Below are positions 34,447 to 44,015 of a stretch of 57,870 nucleotides of DNA, piece by piece; the first letter of the stretch is position 1, and every line of letters begins with the position of its first letter. The position numbers and the translations under genes were made by a program. The notes under the pieces are model-generated. The model made no database searches. It worked only from the letters and a program-made list of their open reading frames with translations, and was not told the DNA's origin. The DNA is from an uncultured Bacteroides sp. (GTDB lineage: Bacteria; Bacteroidota; Bacteroidia; Bacteroidales; Bacteroidaceae), in assembly GCA_958453305.1 (NCBI GenBank), contig CAUDXH010000013.1, forward strand, positions 1-57,870. The letters are read 5' to 3'.

Positions 34447-35031
34447 ATGAAGAAAATTTTATCGGTGATGGCAGTTATTTGCTGCCTGTTCATGGCCGTA
34501 CCGGCTCATGCCCAACTTCAGTTTGGTATCAAAGGAGGTTTAAACGTGTCAAAGATTTCAGTATCAAAAGAAGTCTTTCGTCCGGATAATAAAAGTGGAT
34601 TCTTTTTCGGTCCTACAGCCGAATTTACTTTGCCCTTGCTTGGAATGGGAGTAGATGTGTCGGCACTTTACAACCAGTACGGAATAGATACGGATGAAGG
34701 TTCAACCACCAAGAAGAGCATTGAAATTCCCATTAATCTGAAATGGACAATCGGATTCAGCAGTGTAGTGGGAGCTTACCTTGCAGTAGGACCTCAGTTC
34801 GGATTTAATGTAGGCAGCCGTTTTTTCCACGATGTGTGTGAGTTTAATAAGAAGTCAACCAGCTTAAATGTGGGTGCCGGCTTAAAGATATTAGGTCATG
34901 TACATGTAGGAGCAAATTATAACATTGGTCTGAAAGATACCGGAATGATGTGGAAAGAAGAAGGAACCAATAAGACCCATGTGAATTTTGATAACAACAC
35001 CTGGCAGGTTTCGGTAGCTTATATGTTCTAA
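34447..35031 (+). CDS. Outer-membrane beta-barrel protein (PorT/OmpA-barrel-like)
   Basis: 194 aa. Signal peptide MKKILSVMAVICCLFMAVPAHA, then alternating strands of an 8-stranded barrel starting QLQFGIKGGLNVSKIS and ending in WQVSVAYMF with the terminal aromatic needed for barrel assembly. No enzyme motif. Typical of the many small Bacteroidetes outer-membrane barrels; function unknown. Confidence 0.87.
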   Translation: MKKILSVMAVICCLFMAVPAHAQLQFGIKGGLNVSKISVSKEVFRPDNKSGFFFGPTAEFTLPLLGMGVDVSALYNQYGIDTDEGSTTKKSIEIPINLKWTIGFSSVVGAYLAVGPQFGFNVGSRFFHDVCEFNKKSTSLNVGAGLKILGHVHVGANYNIGLKDTGMMWKEEGTNKTHVNFDNNTWQVSVAYMF

Positions 35032-35075
35032 TCTGTATCTGCCGTTTCTTACCTGACTGTCAGTAAGTTTTTTCC

Positions 35076-37538
35076 ATGAAGAGATATGTAGATGTCATAG
35101 TGCCTCTGCCCATTGTCGGACAATATACTTATGCCGTTCCTGCCGGTGCGGAAGATTGCTTGCAGGAGGGATGTCGGGTGGTGGTACCATTCGGCAAAAA
35201 GAAGTTTTATACGGCTATTGTAACCCGTATTCATACTGCTCCTCCGGAGGATTATGAAATAAAAGAAATAGCTGAAATTCTTGATTCGGAACCGGTTATT
35301 TTACCCCGGCAATATGAGTTTTGGAAATGGATGGCTGATTATTATCTCTGTACGCTGGGCGATGTTTATAAGGCAGCTATGCCTTCGGGCATGAAGCTGG
35401 AGAGCGAAACAATAGTAGTTTATAATCCGGACTTTGAGGCACTTGAATCTCTTCCGGAGCGGGAGCAGCGGATACTTGATTTGTTGGCTTCCGATCAGGA
35501 GCAATGTATTACTCAACTGGAGCGGACCACCGGATTTAAAAATATGCTTTCGCTGGTCAAGTCATTGCTTGATAAAGGAGCCGTTAGCGTGAAAGAAGAA
35601 CTCAAGCGTCATTATAAACCCCGTACTGAAGTGCGTGTGATTTTGTCTGAGGGAATGCGTGATGAGCGAAGCTTGCATATTTTGTTCGATCGGCTGGGGC
35701 GTGCGCCCAAGCAGCTGTCTCTGCTGATGAAGTACATAGAACTTTCCGGATGGAAAGCAGAAGGCGGTGAATTGAAGGAGGTTTCGAAAAAACAACTTCT
35801 TGAAGCTTCCGGAGGCTCATCGGCAGTGTTAAACGGGCTGGTCGAGAAAAAGATATTCGGACTGTATACCTATGAGGTAGGACGCCTTTCAGAGAAGGAA
35901 GTGGAGTCTCAGGCATTCAACCCATTAAGCGAGGCCCAGCAGCAGGCATTCAGGTCGGTTATGACCTGCTTTCATCAAAAAAATGTCTGTCTGCTCCACG
36001 GCGTTACGGCAAGTGGGAAGACAGAAATCTATATTCATCTCATATCAGAAGTCCTTAAGGCTGGTAAACAAGTGCTGTACTTATTGCCTGAAATCGCCTT
36101 GACCACTCAGATAACCGAGCGTTTGCGCCGGGTATTCGGGAGTCGTTTGGGGATTTATCATTCAAAGTTTCCCGATGCGGAGCGGGTGGAAATATGGCGC
36201 AAGCAACTTTCAGCCAACGAGTACGATGTGATATTGGGGGTGCGCTCGTCTGTGTTTTTGCCTTTTCGCCGGCTGGGACTTGTAATTATAGATGAAGAGC
36301 ATGAAACAACTTATAAGCAGCAGGACCCGGCTCCGCGTTATCATGCCCGGAGTGCAGCCATTATGCTCGCTTCGATGTTTGGGGCGAAAACACTCTTGGG
36401 AACAGCGACTCCGAGTATGGAAACTTATTATAATGCTACTCACGGAAAATACGGACTGGTAGAATTGAAAGAACGGCATCAGCAAATCCAACTACCCCAT
36501 ATTGAACTGGTGGATATTAAAGATCTGGCGAGAAAGAAGCGCATGACGGCTCAGTTTTCTCCGTTGCTGTTGCAGAAAATCCGTGAGGCTTTGGATAAGA
36601 AAGAGCAGATTATCTTATTTCAGAACCGGCGCGGGTTTGCTCCGATGATTGAATGCCGTACATGTGGCTGGGTACCCCGGTGTAAAAACTGTGATGTAAG
36701 CCTTACTTATCATAAAGGGCTGAACCAACTGACTTGCCATTATTGCGGCTATACCTATCCGGTTCCGAAAGCATGTCCGGCTTGTGGAGGAGTAGAACTG
36801 TTGAACCGGGGATTCGGTACAGAAAAGATAGAAGATGATATCCGTTTGATTTTTCCGGAGGCGAAGGTGGCGAGGATGGATTTGGATACCACGCGTACGC
36901 GTACGGCTTACGAACGGATTATTGCTGATTTTGAGGATGGAAAGACTGACATTCTGATTGGTACGCAGATGGTGTCAAAAGGATTGGACTTTGACCATGT
37001 GAGTGTAGTGGGTATATTGAATGCCGATTCAATGCTCAATTATCCGGACTTCCGGTCGTATGAACGGGCATTTCAGCTTATGGCGCAAGTGGCAGGGCGT
37101 GCAGGACGGAAAAATAAGCAAGGACTGGTGGTACTACAGACGAAATCGCCTGAGCTTCCTCTGATTCATCAGGTTATGAATAACGCTTATCTTCAACTGT
37201 ATCAAGAACAGTTGGAAGAGCGGAATCTTTTCAAGTATCCTCCCTTTTACCGCTTGGTATATGTTTATTTGAAACATCGCAAGGAAGAGGTACTTGAGCA
37301 AGCTTCGTCAGTGATGGCTGCATACCTACGCAGTGGTTTGGGCGAACGCGTTTTGGGACCCGACCGCCCTCCGGTTTCGCGAATCCAGACACTTTATATT
37401 AAGAAGATTGTAATTAAGGTGGAACTCTCGGCCTCGATGGCAAAGGTCAGAACGTATTTGATGCAGGTACAGCGGTCGGTTATTGAAGATGAACGCTTTC
37501 GCTCGTTGCTTGTTTACTATGATGTAGATCCGATGTAA
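35076..37538 (+). CDS. priA: Primosomal replication protein N' (PriA helicase)
   Basis: 820 aa. N-terminal DNA-binding domain, helicase core with Walker A GVTASGKTEIY and DEEH box, a paired zinc site (CRTCGWVPRCKNC and CHYCGY...CPACGG), then the second RecA lobe with VAGRAGR. It restarts stalled forks by loading the replicative helicase. It starts about 45 bp after the barrel gene and is followed closely by the PHP gene. Confidence 0.97.
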   Translation: MKRYVDVIVPLPIVGQYTYAVPAGAEDCLQEGCRVVVPFGKKKFYTAIVTRIHTAPPEDYEIKEIAEILDSEPVILPRQYEFWKWMADYYLCTLGDVYKAAMPSGMKLESETIVVYNPDFEALESLPEREQRILDLLASDQEQCITQLERTTGFKNMLSLVKSLLDKGAVSVKEELKRHYKPRTEVRVILSEGMRDERSLHILFDRLGRAPKQLSLLMKYIELSGWKAEGGELKEVSKKQLLEASGGSSAVLNGLVEKKIFGLYTYEVGRLSEKEVESQAFNPLSEAQQQAFRSVMTCFHQKNVCLLHGVTASGKTEIYIHLISEVLKAGKQVLYLLPEIALTTQITERLRRVFGSRLGIYHSKFPDAERVEIWRKQLSANEYDVILGVRSSVFLPFRRLGLVIIDEEHETTYKQQDPAPRYHARSAAIMLASMFGAKTLLGTATPSMETYYNATHGKYGLVELKERHQQIQLPHIELVDIKDLARKKRMTAQFSPLLLQKIREALDKKEQIILFQNRRGFAPMIECRTCGWVPRCKNCDVSLTYHKGLNQLTCHYCGYTYPVPKACPACGGVELLNRGFGTEKIEDDIRLIFPEAKVARMDLDTTRTRTAYERIIADFEDGKTDILIGTQMVSKGLDFDHVSVVGILNADSMLNYPDFRSYERAFQLMAQVAGRAGRKNKQGLVVLQTKSPELPLIHQVMNNAYLQLYQEQLEERNLFKYPPFYRLVYVYLKHRKEEVLEQASSVMAAYLRSGLGERVLGPDRPPVSRIQTLYIKKIVIKVELSASMAKVRTYLMQVQRSVIEDERFRSLLVYYDVDPM

Positions 37539-37549
37539 ATTAAATAAAA

Positions 37550-38263
37550 ATGAAAATAGAACTTGACGTGCATACGCATACCATTATGAGCGGTCATGCG
37601 TTTAGTACTTTACAGGAAATGGCACAGGAAGCGGCTTCAAGAGGACTGAAGCTGCTGGGCATTACCGAACATTCGCCGGGGATTCCGGGAACATGCGATT
37701 TGATTTACTTCCGTAACCTCCATGTGGTTCCGCGTCGCATGTATGGCATTGACTTGCTTTTAGGTGCAGAAATTAATATTCTGGATACCAAGGGAACACT
37801 GGATATGGATGAACACATGATGGGAATGCTCGATTTGCGTATTGCTGGAATCCATTCACTGTGCTATCAGCCGGGAACGGTGGAAGAGAATACCTATGGA
37901 ATGGTGCAAGCCATTTCTAATCCGTATACGCATATCATCAGTCATCCGGGCGATGGGACTGCCCGGTTGGATTTCGAGCCGATTGTACTTGCTGCTAAAG
38001 CGCATCATACGTTGCTGGAGATAAATAACAGTTCATTAAAACCCTGTCGCAAGAAAGTGGAAGCGAAAGATAATAACTTAGAAATTCTACGTCTCTGTAA
38101 GCAATACGAGGTGCCGGTGATTTTGGGAAGCGATGCGCATATTTCTTTCGATATAGCTACGTATGAGTATGTCTTGCCTTTATTGGCAGAAACGGACTTT
38201 CCGGAAGGCTTGGTGATGAATACCAGTGTGGAACGATTTAAAGCGTATTTACAGATGAAGTAA
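37550..38263 (+). CDS. PHP-domain phosphoesterase (YcdX family)
   Basis: 237 aa. The metal-binding His residues are seen in DVHTHTIMSGHAF, EHSPG, GIHSLCY, ISHPGDG and GSDAHISFD, the order typical of YcdX-type trinuclear-zinc PHP hydrolases. It is a phosphatase of unknown substrate. It lies 12 bp after priA. Confidence 0.88.
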   Translation: MKIELDVHTHTIMSGHAFSTLQEMAQEAASRGLKLLGITEHSPGIPGTCDLIYFRNLHVVPRRMYGIDLLLGAEINILDTKGTLDMDEHMMGMLDLRIAGIHSLCYQPGTVEENTYGMVQAISNPYTHIISHPGDGTARLDFEPIVLAAKAHHTLLEINNSSLKPCRKKVEAKDNNLEILRLCKQYEVPVILGSDAHISFDIATYEYVLPLLAETDFPEGLVMNTSVERFKAYLQMK

Positions 38264-38321
38264 CTTAGGAGTTCATATACGCAAGAACCTAAAACTCATA
38301 ACCTCAAAAACTTACAATCTT

Positions 38322-38807
38322 ATGAAGAAAATACTTTTCGTGTGCCTCGGAAACATTTGCCGCTCTTCATCTGCTGAAGAGATTATGCGTACTTATCTCC
38401 GTAAGGCAGGTTTGGAAAAAGAAATAGAGGTCGATTCGGCAGGAATCAGCAACTATCATCAGGGAGAGCTGGCGGATGAACGTATGCGTGCGCATGCAAG
38501 CAGGAGAGGATACCACATTACGCATCGTTCACGTCCCGTATGTACCGATGATTTTTATGCGTTTGATCTGATTTTGGGAATGGACGACCGCAACATCGAT
38601 GCCTTGAAGGAGCGGGCTCCAAGTATAGAAGCCGAGCAGAAGATTCACCGGATGACAGATTATTGCCGGGTGAAGGTGGCAGATTATGTGCCCGATCCGT
38701 ATTACGGAGGAACTCAAGGCTTTGAGAATGTGCTTGATATACTGGAGGACGCTTGTAGTGGTTTGCTGGAGTCTCTTTCATCAGATAATAATAATTTAAA
38801 CGTATAA
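38322..38807 (+). CDS. Low-molecular-weight protein-tyrosine phosphatase
   Basis: 161 aa. The P-loop VCLGNICRSS gives Cys8 and Arg14 of the CX5R(S) site, and the general acid is in VPDPYYGG. Usual family length. Such enzymes dephosphorylate tyrosine, often on capsule or exopolysaccharide kinases, none of which are nearby. It precedes the radical SAM gene by 4 bp. Confidence 0.93.
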   Translation: MKKILFVCLGNICRSSSAEEIMRTYLRKAGLEKEIEVDSAGISNYHQGELADERMRAHASRRGYHITHRSRPVCTDDFYAFDLILGMDDRNIDALKERAPSIEAEQKIHRMTDYCRVKVADYVPDPYYGGTQGFENVLDILEDACSGLLESLSSDNNNLNV

Positions 38808-38811
38808 AAGA

Positions 38812-40038
38812 ATGAATCAGACCTTATATCCTTTTGCCCGCCCTCTCTATGTGATGACAAAGCCGGTGGGAGCTGTATGTAATTTAGCGTGTGCTTATTG
38901 CTATTACTTGGAAAAAGCCAATCTTTATAAAGATACCTCGAAACATGTAATGAGTGATGAACTGCTGGAGAAGTTCATCCGTGAGTATATCGGTTCGCAG
39001 ACCATGCACGAAGTATTGTTCACCTGGCACGGGGGTGAAACCCTGATGCGTCCGTTAAGCTTTTACCGGAAGGTGGTTGAGCTGCAACGCCAGTATGCAG
39101 GCGGACATACGATTGATAACTGCATTCAAACGAACGGTACGTTGCTGACCGATGAATGGTGCGAGTTTTTCAAGGAAAATAATTGGCTGGTAGGCATTTC
39201 AATAGACGGACCTCAGGAGTTTCATGACGAGTATCGGAGAAACCGGTCGGGTCGTCCTTCGTTTGCGAAGGTGATGCAAGGAATACGCTTGTTGAACAAG
39301 CATGGAGTGGAATGGAATGCCATGGCGGTGGTGAATGACTATAATGCTGACTATCCGCTTGAGTTTTATCATTTCTTTAAAGAAATAGGTTGCCGTTACA
39401 TCCAGTTTGCCCCTATCGTGGAGCGGTTGAGCAAGCATGATGACGGACGCTATCTGGCTACCCCGTTGCAGCCCGGAGAACAGCTTGCCGAATTTTCGGT
39501 TTCTCCCGAACAGTGGGGAAGCTTCCTTTGTACGCTTTTTGATGAGTGGGTGCGCAACGATGTGGGGCAGATTTTCATTCAGCTTTTTGATTCTACTTTA
39601 GCCAACTGGGTAGGTGAGCAGCCGGGCGTTTGCTCTATGGCAAAGACATGCGGACACGCCGGTGTGATGGAGTTTAACGGCGATGTCTATGCCTGCGACC
39701 ATTATGTGTTCCCTGAGTTCAAGTTGGGTAATATTTATCAGCAGACTTTGGTAGAAATGATGTACAGTGAGCGGCAAATGGAGTTCGGACAGATGAAACA
39801 GAAGTCGCTTCCTGCGCAGTGTCGTGCGTGTGAGTTCCTTTTCGCTTGTAATGGAGAGTGTCCGAAAAACCGGTTTGCAACTACCGCTTCCGGTGAACCG
39901 GGGCTGAATTATCTCTGTAAAGGATACCATCGCTTCTTTAAGCATGTAGCTCCCTATATGGATTACATGAAAAAGGAACTACTTGCTGAGCGTGCGCCGG
40001 CGAATATCATGGAAGCTATCCGCCGGGGAGAGCTTTAA
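38812..40038 (+). CDS. Anaerobic sulfatase-maturating radical SAM enzyme
   Basis: 408 aa. Cys23, Cys27 and Cys30 (CNLACAYC) bind the radical SAM cluster. The C-terminal SPASM region binds two further clusters (CGHAGVMEFNGDVYACDHY, then CRACEFLFACNGECPKNRF). This matches anSME/ChuR, which converts a Ser or Cys of sulfatases to formylglycine. No sulfatase is in the window, so it would act on enzymes encoded elsewhere. Probably co-transcribed with the phosphatase. The annotation as anSME rather than another SPASM enzyme is by overall pattern. Confidence 0.9.
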   Translation: MNQTLYPFARPLYVMTKPVGAVCNLACAYCYYLEKANLYKDTSKHVMSDELLEKFIREYIGSQTMHEVLFTWHGGETLMRPLSFYRKVVELQRQYAGGHTIDNCIQTNGTLLTDEWCEFFKENNWLVGISIDGPQEFHDEYRRNRSGRPSFAKVMQGIRLLNKHGVEWNAMAVVNDYNADYPLEFYHFFKEIGCRYIQFAPIVERLSKHDDGRYLATPLQPGEQLAEFSVSPEQWGSFLCTLFDEWVRNDVGQIFIQLFDSTLANWVGEQPGVCSMAKTCGHAGVMEFNGDVYACDHYVFPEFKLGNIYQQTLVEMMYSERQMEFGQMKQKSLPAQCRACEFLFACNGECPKNRFATTASGEPGLNYLCKGYHRFFKHVAPYMDYMKKELLAERAPANIMEAIRRGEL

Positions 40039-40039
40039 G

Positions 40040-42097
40040 TTATTTTTTCAGTTCAGGATAGCTGATACGCGTGTGGTGCATGGTCTTCAGCTTTTCCTTG
40101 AACACCGATTTTACCGTAGAGATGTCTTTGAAAGTAATGGGGCATTCTTTGAAATACCCGTCTTGCACCTGACTGTCTATAATCTTTTCTACCAAGGCAG
40201 AGATACTTTCTTCTGTATATTCCGGCAGGCTTCGGGAAGCAGCTTCCACAGAGTCTGCCATCATCAAGATGGCTTGCTCTTTCGTGAAGGGGTTCGGACC
40301 GGGATAGCGGAATGCTTCTTTGTCTACTTCCTCATTGGGATGTTTGTTCTGATAAGATATATAGAAATATTTGGTCAGTCCGTAACCATGGTGCGTGCAG
40401 ATAAAATCTTTGATTACCTGTGGTAAATTATACTTATCGGCCAGTTTCATACCGTCGGTAATATGGCTGATTACGATTTGGGCACTCTGCTTATAATCAA
40501 GTTGGTCGTGCGGATTTACACCCGACTGATTTTCTGTGAAGAAAGCAGGGTTCAGCATCTTCCCGATGTCATGATACATGGCTCCTGTACGAACCAACTG
40601 GCTGTTGGCTCCGATGCGGTTGGCAGCAGCGGCGGTTAAGTTGGCCAGCTGTAAAGAGTGCTGGAAGGTACCCGGCGCTACTTCCGACATTTCCCTCATC
40701 AGCTTGTTGTTGATATTGGAAAGCTCTACTAAAGTTACGTTGGAAGTAAAGCCGAATATCTTCTCAAGAATGAAGAGAAGCGGATAAGTAAACAATAGGA
40801 AGATTCCGTTTAAGATAAAGTTTACATACATGTGAGTGCTTAGTTGAGCCAATTCATGTACATGGATAAGGTCAAGGGCAAAATAAAGTACCGAGTAAGC
40901 TATGGTAACCACCAGTGCGCTTTGCAGCAACTGTGAGCGCTGTGATAATTCGCGTAAGCTGTAAATGCCTGCCATTCCGGCAATGCTTTGCAGGAGAATG
41001 AATTCATGTGGGGCGCGTAAGGCTATGGAGCATAACAGAATGGTAGTGATATGAGCCATAAATGCAGTGCGCGAGTCAAGGAAAATGCGTATGGTCATGG
41101 GAATCATGGCAAAGGGAACAATGTATACACTGAACAAGGCATTTTCGACCATGACTGATGATAACACAGGGAAGAAGATGATGATAATAAACAGTAAAGC
41201 TAAGCTTCCCCGCTTATCGTAATAATCACGCCGGAACAATTCCAGATAAATCATGAAGCAGGCTATCAGAATCGCCACAAAGAGGGACTGTCCCAAAAGG
41301 GTCAGTCGTTTTTCGGTAACGGTTTCACTGCGTTTGTTCCATTCCTTTTCCAGCGATTTCAAGATATTATAGGTCTGCGGATTAATAATTTCTCCCCGGT
41401 CAATGATTTTTTGTCCGTTCATGACAAATCCGTCTGCCCACGACAATTCACTCAGCAAATCCCGCTTGGCAGTTTCCGATTTGTTTGCATCATAGCTGAG
41501 GTTTGGAGTGATATAATTGTTTAGGTTACAGCGTTGAAGCAGACTCTTGTTATAATGAACTGTATCTGCATTAATCAGTGTCTCGTATGCCTTTTTGAAA
41601 GAATACAATTCGTTTATTTCAATTAAGTTTGATAGATTTCCATCTACAGCTTGAATATGATGCATGCTGTCTCGCTCCAGCTGTGAGAAGTCATTCGGTG
41701 CAATAACTCCTGTGGAATAAATTAAGTTTAACAGGCGTTCGATATGATGTTTATAGGCAGGTGCAGGAATGATATGACTTAGGCTCTGTGCATAGTCTTT
41801 TTTGAATTTATCTATCATCTGCCTTGATACATCCTTGTCCAGTTTGTAATAAGGGGTATATAACTGCATGATACTGTCTTGCTCTTTCTTCATGGCAGCA
41901 TCATCTTTATAGATTGGGAAGTCAAAGGAAGCCTGAAGCAGTCCATATTTCCACGGCTTATTGATGTCAAACTGATAGTTGAACTTTCCTTCATGAGGAA
42001 GGAAATAGACAATGACAATCGTAGTTAAGACGAAAATCATACATTTATAGCAGAGTTCTTTGAGTGAGAACTTTCCTTCTGTCTGAAAATTTTTCAT
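40040..42097 (-). CDS. 7TM-HD (PgpH-type) cyclic-dinucleotide phosphodiesterase
   Basis: 685 aa. N-terminal helix, a long extracytoplasmic 7TMR-HDED-like region (about 40-270), a seven-helix membrane bundle (about 275-455), and a cytoplasmic HD domain with MYHDIGKM and ICTHHGYG. PgpH proteins of this design hydrolyse c-di-AMP. The stop is 1 bp from the convergent radical SAM stop. Whether this organism uses c-di-AMP cannot be judged from the window. Confidence 0.9.
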   Translation of the reverse strand: MKNFQTEGKFSLKELCYKCMIFVLTTIVIVYFLPHEGKFNYQFDINKPWKYGLLQASFDFPIYKDDAAMKKEQDSIMQLYTPYYKLDKDVSRQMIDKFKKDYAQSLSHIIPAPAYKHHIERLLNLIYSTGVIAPNDFSQLERDSMHHIQAVDGNLSNLIEINELYSFKKAYETLINADTVHYNKSLLQRCNLNNYITPNLSYDANKSETAKRDLLSELSWADGFVMNGQKIIDRGEIINPQTYNILKSLEKEWNKRSETVTEKRLTLLGQSLFVAILIACFMIYLELFRRDYYDKRGSLALLFIIIIFFPVLSSVMVENALFSVYIVPFAMIPMTIRIFLDSRTAFMAHITTILLCSIALRAPHEFILLQSIAGMAGIYSLRELSQRSQLLQSALVVTIAYSVLYFALDLIHVHELAQLSTHMYVNFILNGIFLLFTYPLLFILEKIFGFTSNVTLVELSNINNKLMREMSEVAPGTFQHSLQLANLTAAAANRIGANSQLVRTGAMYHDIGKMLNPAFFTENQSGVNPHDQLDYKQSAQIVISHITDGMKLADKYNLPQVIKDFICTHHGYGLTKYFYISYQNKHPNEEVDKEAFRYPGPNPFTKEQAILMMADSVEAASRSLPEYTEESISALVEKIIDSQVQDGYFKECPITFKDISTVKSVFKEKLKTMHHTRISYPELKK

Positions 42098-42236
42098 ATA
42101 GGTAGCATGTTTAATGCTGCAAAGTAAGAAAAAAATAGGAGAAAACCGATGAATCTCTTGCTTTTTCTAAAAGAAAATCAAGAAGAAAGCAATCGGGTTT
42201 GGGCAGAAGGCTGGTTAGGAATGTTGTTTTTTGCCC

Positions 42237-42342
42237 ATAAATTCTACTGCCCACTATTATGGGTTATACAACTCATAATAGTGGGTTATATAACCCATAA
42301 TAGTGGGTCGTACGACTCATAACTGTGGGCTGTAGAATTTAT
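42237..42342. repeat. 106-bp multi-hairpin palindromic element
   Basis: Outer arms ATAAATTCTAC (42237-42247) and GTAGAATTTAT (42332-42342) are perfect complements and continue with few mismatches for about 25 bp. The exact centre (42289.5) is the perfect palindrome GGGTTATATAACCC. Inside are three related units, (T/C)CATAATAGTGGG or TCATAACTGTGGG, about 22-23 bp apart, and CCCACTATTATG pairs perfectly with CATAATAGTGGG. The rest of the 42098-42474 gap shows only the gltX promoter. Confidence 0.8.
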
Positions 42343-42439
42343 CCTTGGAAACAGCAGAAATAAAGCAGGAAAGAGTGGAACTTTGTCTTATGGAAAGTGA
42401 TTTCCTTCGGGATAAATCTCAAATTCGGAAAAGAATCTC

Positions 42440-42447
42440 TATCTTTG
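42440..42447 (+). promoter_or_regulatory. -7 element upstream of gltX
   Basis: TATCTTTG is a perfect TAnnTTTG element 27 bp before the gltX ATG. No clear TTG lies at the -33 distance. Confidence 0.6.
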
Positions 42448-42474
42448 CAACATTATTTTTAGATAAAAACCATT

Positions 42475-43992
42475 ATGTCAGAAAGAAAAGTAAGAGTTCG
42501 TTTTGCTCCGAGTCCGACTGGGGCATTGCATATTGGTGGTGTACGTACCGCCTTGTATAACTATCTGTTTGCCCGTCAGCACGGGGGAGAGTTGATTTTC
42601 CGTATCGAAGACACTGACTCAAACCGCTTTGTTCCGGGCGCAGAGGAATATATCATTGAATCTTTCAAATGGTTAGGCATCACGTTTGATGAAGGCGTAA
42701 GTTTCGGCGGACAGTATGGCCCGTACCGCCAGTCGGAGCGTCGTGATATTTATAAGAAGTATGTGAAGGTATTGCTGGAAAACGGAAAAGCCTATATTGC
42801 CTTTGATACTCCGGAAGAACTGGATGCTAAACGCAAAGAAATACCAAATTTCCAATACGATGCTTCTACTCGTTTGTCAATGAGAAACTCTTTGACTTTG
42901 AGTAAGGAGGAAGTGGATGGCTTGATTGCAGAAGGAAAGCAGTATGTAGTCCGTTTCAAGATTGAACCGAATGAAGACGTACATGTACACGACCTGATTC
43001 GCGGTGAAGTGGTTATCAACTCTTCTATCTTGGACGATAAGGTGCTGTATAAGTCGGCTGATGAACTTCCCACTTATCACTTGGCAAATATTGTAGATGA
43101 CCATTTGATGGAGGTTTCTCACGTTATTCGTGGTGAAGAATGGTTGCCTTCGGCTCCGCTTCATGTGTTGCTTTACCGTGCTTTCGGATGGGAAGACACG
43201 ATGCCGGAATTCGCCCACTTGCCTTTGCTGCTGAAACCTGACGGTAACGGAAAATTGAGCAAGCGTGACGGTGACCGTCTCGGTTTCCCGGTATTCCCCT
43301 TGGAATGGCATGACCCCAAGACCGGTGAAGTTTCTTCAGGCTATCGTGAATCAGGTTATTTGCCGGAAGCGGTTATTAACTTCCTTGCACTATTGGGATG
43401 GAATCCGGGTAATGATCAGGAAATCATGTCGATGGATGAGTTGGTTAAGCTCTTTGATTTGCATCGTTGCAGCAAAGCCGGAGCGAAGTTCGACTACGAA
43501 AAGGGAAAATGGTTTAACCATGAATACATTCTGCTGAAGAGCGATGAAGAAATTGCCGGCTTGTTCATGCCCGTCTTGAAGGAACACGGTATTGAAGCTC
43601 CGATGGAGAAGGTGGTAACCGTAGTAGGACTGATGAAAGGGCGTGTAAGTTTTGTGAAAGAACTGTGGGAAACTTGTAAGTTCTTCTTCGTTGCTCCTGA
43701 AACGTATGATGAAAAGACCGTAAAGAAACGCTGGAAAGAAGATTCAGCTGAGCGTATGACTGAATTGGCTGACTTGCTTGAATCGCTCGACGATTTTTCA
43801 CTGACTCATCAGGAAGAAGTGGTGATGAAATGGATTGAAGATAAAGGCTATCATTTGGGTAACATTATGAATGCCTTCCGTCTTACTTTAGTAGGTGAAG
43901 GTAAAGGTCCTCACATGTTCGATATTTCGGCTGTATTGGGTAAAGAGGAAACAGTAAGCCGAATGCGTCGTGCGGTAGAGGTGTTGAAGTAA
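42475..43992 (+). CDS. gltX: Glutamyl-tRNA synthetase
   Basis: 505 aa. The class I HIGH motif is PSPTGALHIGG and the KMSKS motif is KLSKRDG; RIEDTD follows the first. The C-terminal anticodon-binding domain is complete. It charges tRNA-Glu. I use ATG 42475, which gives the family N-terminus KVRVRFAPSPTG. waaA follows in the same direction after about 25 bp. Confidence 0.98.
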   Translation: MSERKVRVRFAPSPTGALHIGGVRTALYNYLFARQHGGELIFRIEDTDSNRFVPGAEEYIIESFKWLGITFDEGVSFGGQYGPYRQSERRDIYKKYVKVLLENGKAYIAFDTPEELDAKRKEIPNFQYDASTRLSMRNSLTLSKEEVDGLIAEGKQYVVRFKIEPNEDVHVHDLIRGEVVINSSILDDKVLYKSADELPTYHLANIVDDHLMEVSHVIRGEEWLPSAPLHVLLYRAFGWEDTMPEFAHLPLLLKPDGNGKLSKRDGDRLGFPVFPLEWHDPKTGEVSSGYRESGYLPEAVINFLALLGWNPGNDQEIMSMDELVKLFDLHRCSKAGAKFDYEKGKWFNHEYILLKSDEEIAGLFMPVLKEHGIEAPMEKVVTVVGLMKGRVSFVKELWETCKFFFVAPETYDEKTVKKRWKEDSAERMTELADLLESLDDFSLTHQEEVVMKWIEDKGYHLGNIMNAFRLTLVGEGKGPHMFDISAVLGKEETVSRMRRAVEVLK

Positions 43993-44015
43993 GTTTTTAC
44001 TTAAAATTTGAGTAA

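Noticed and set aside
42237..42342. Possible short CRISPR-like array because of units about 22-23 bp apart
   Set aside because: Only three imperfect units, which pair with each other; spacers are not unique and there are no cas genes.
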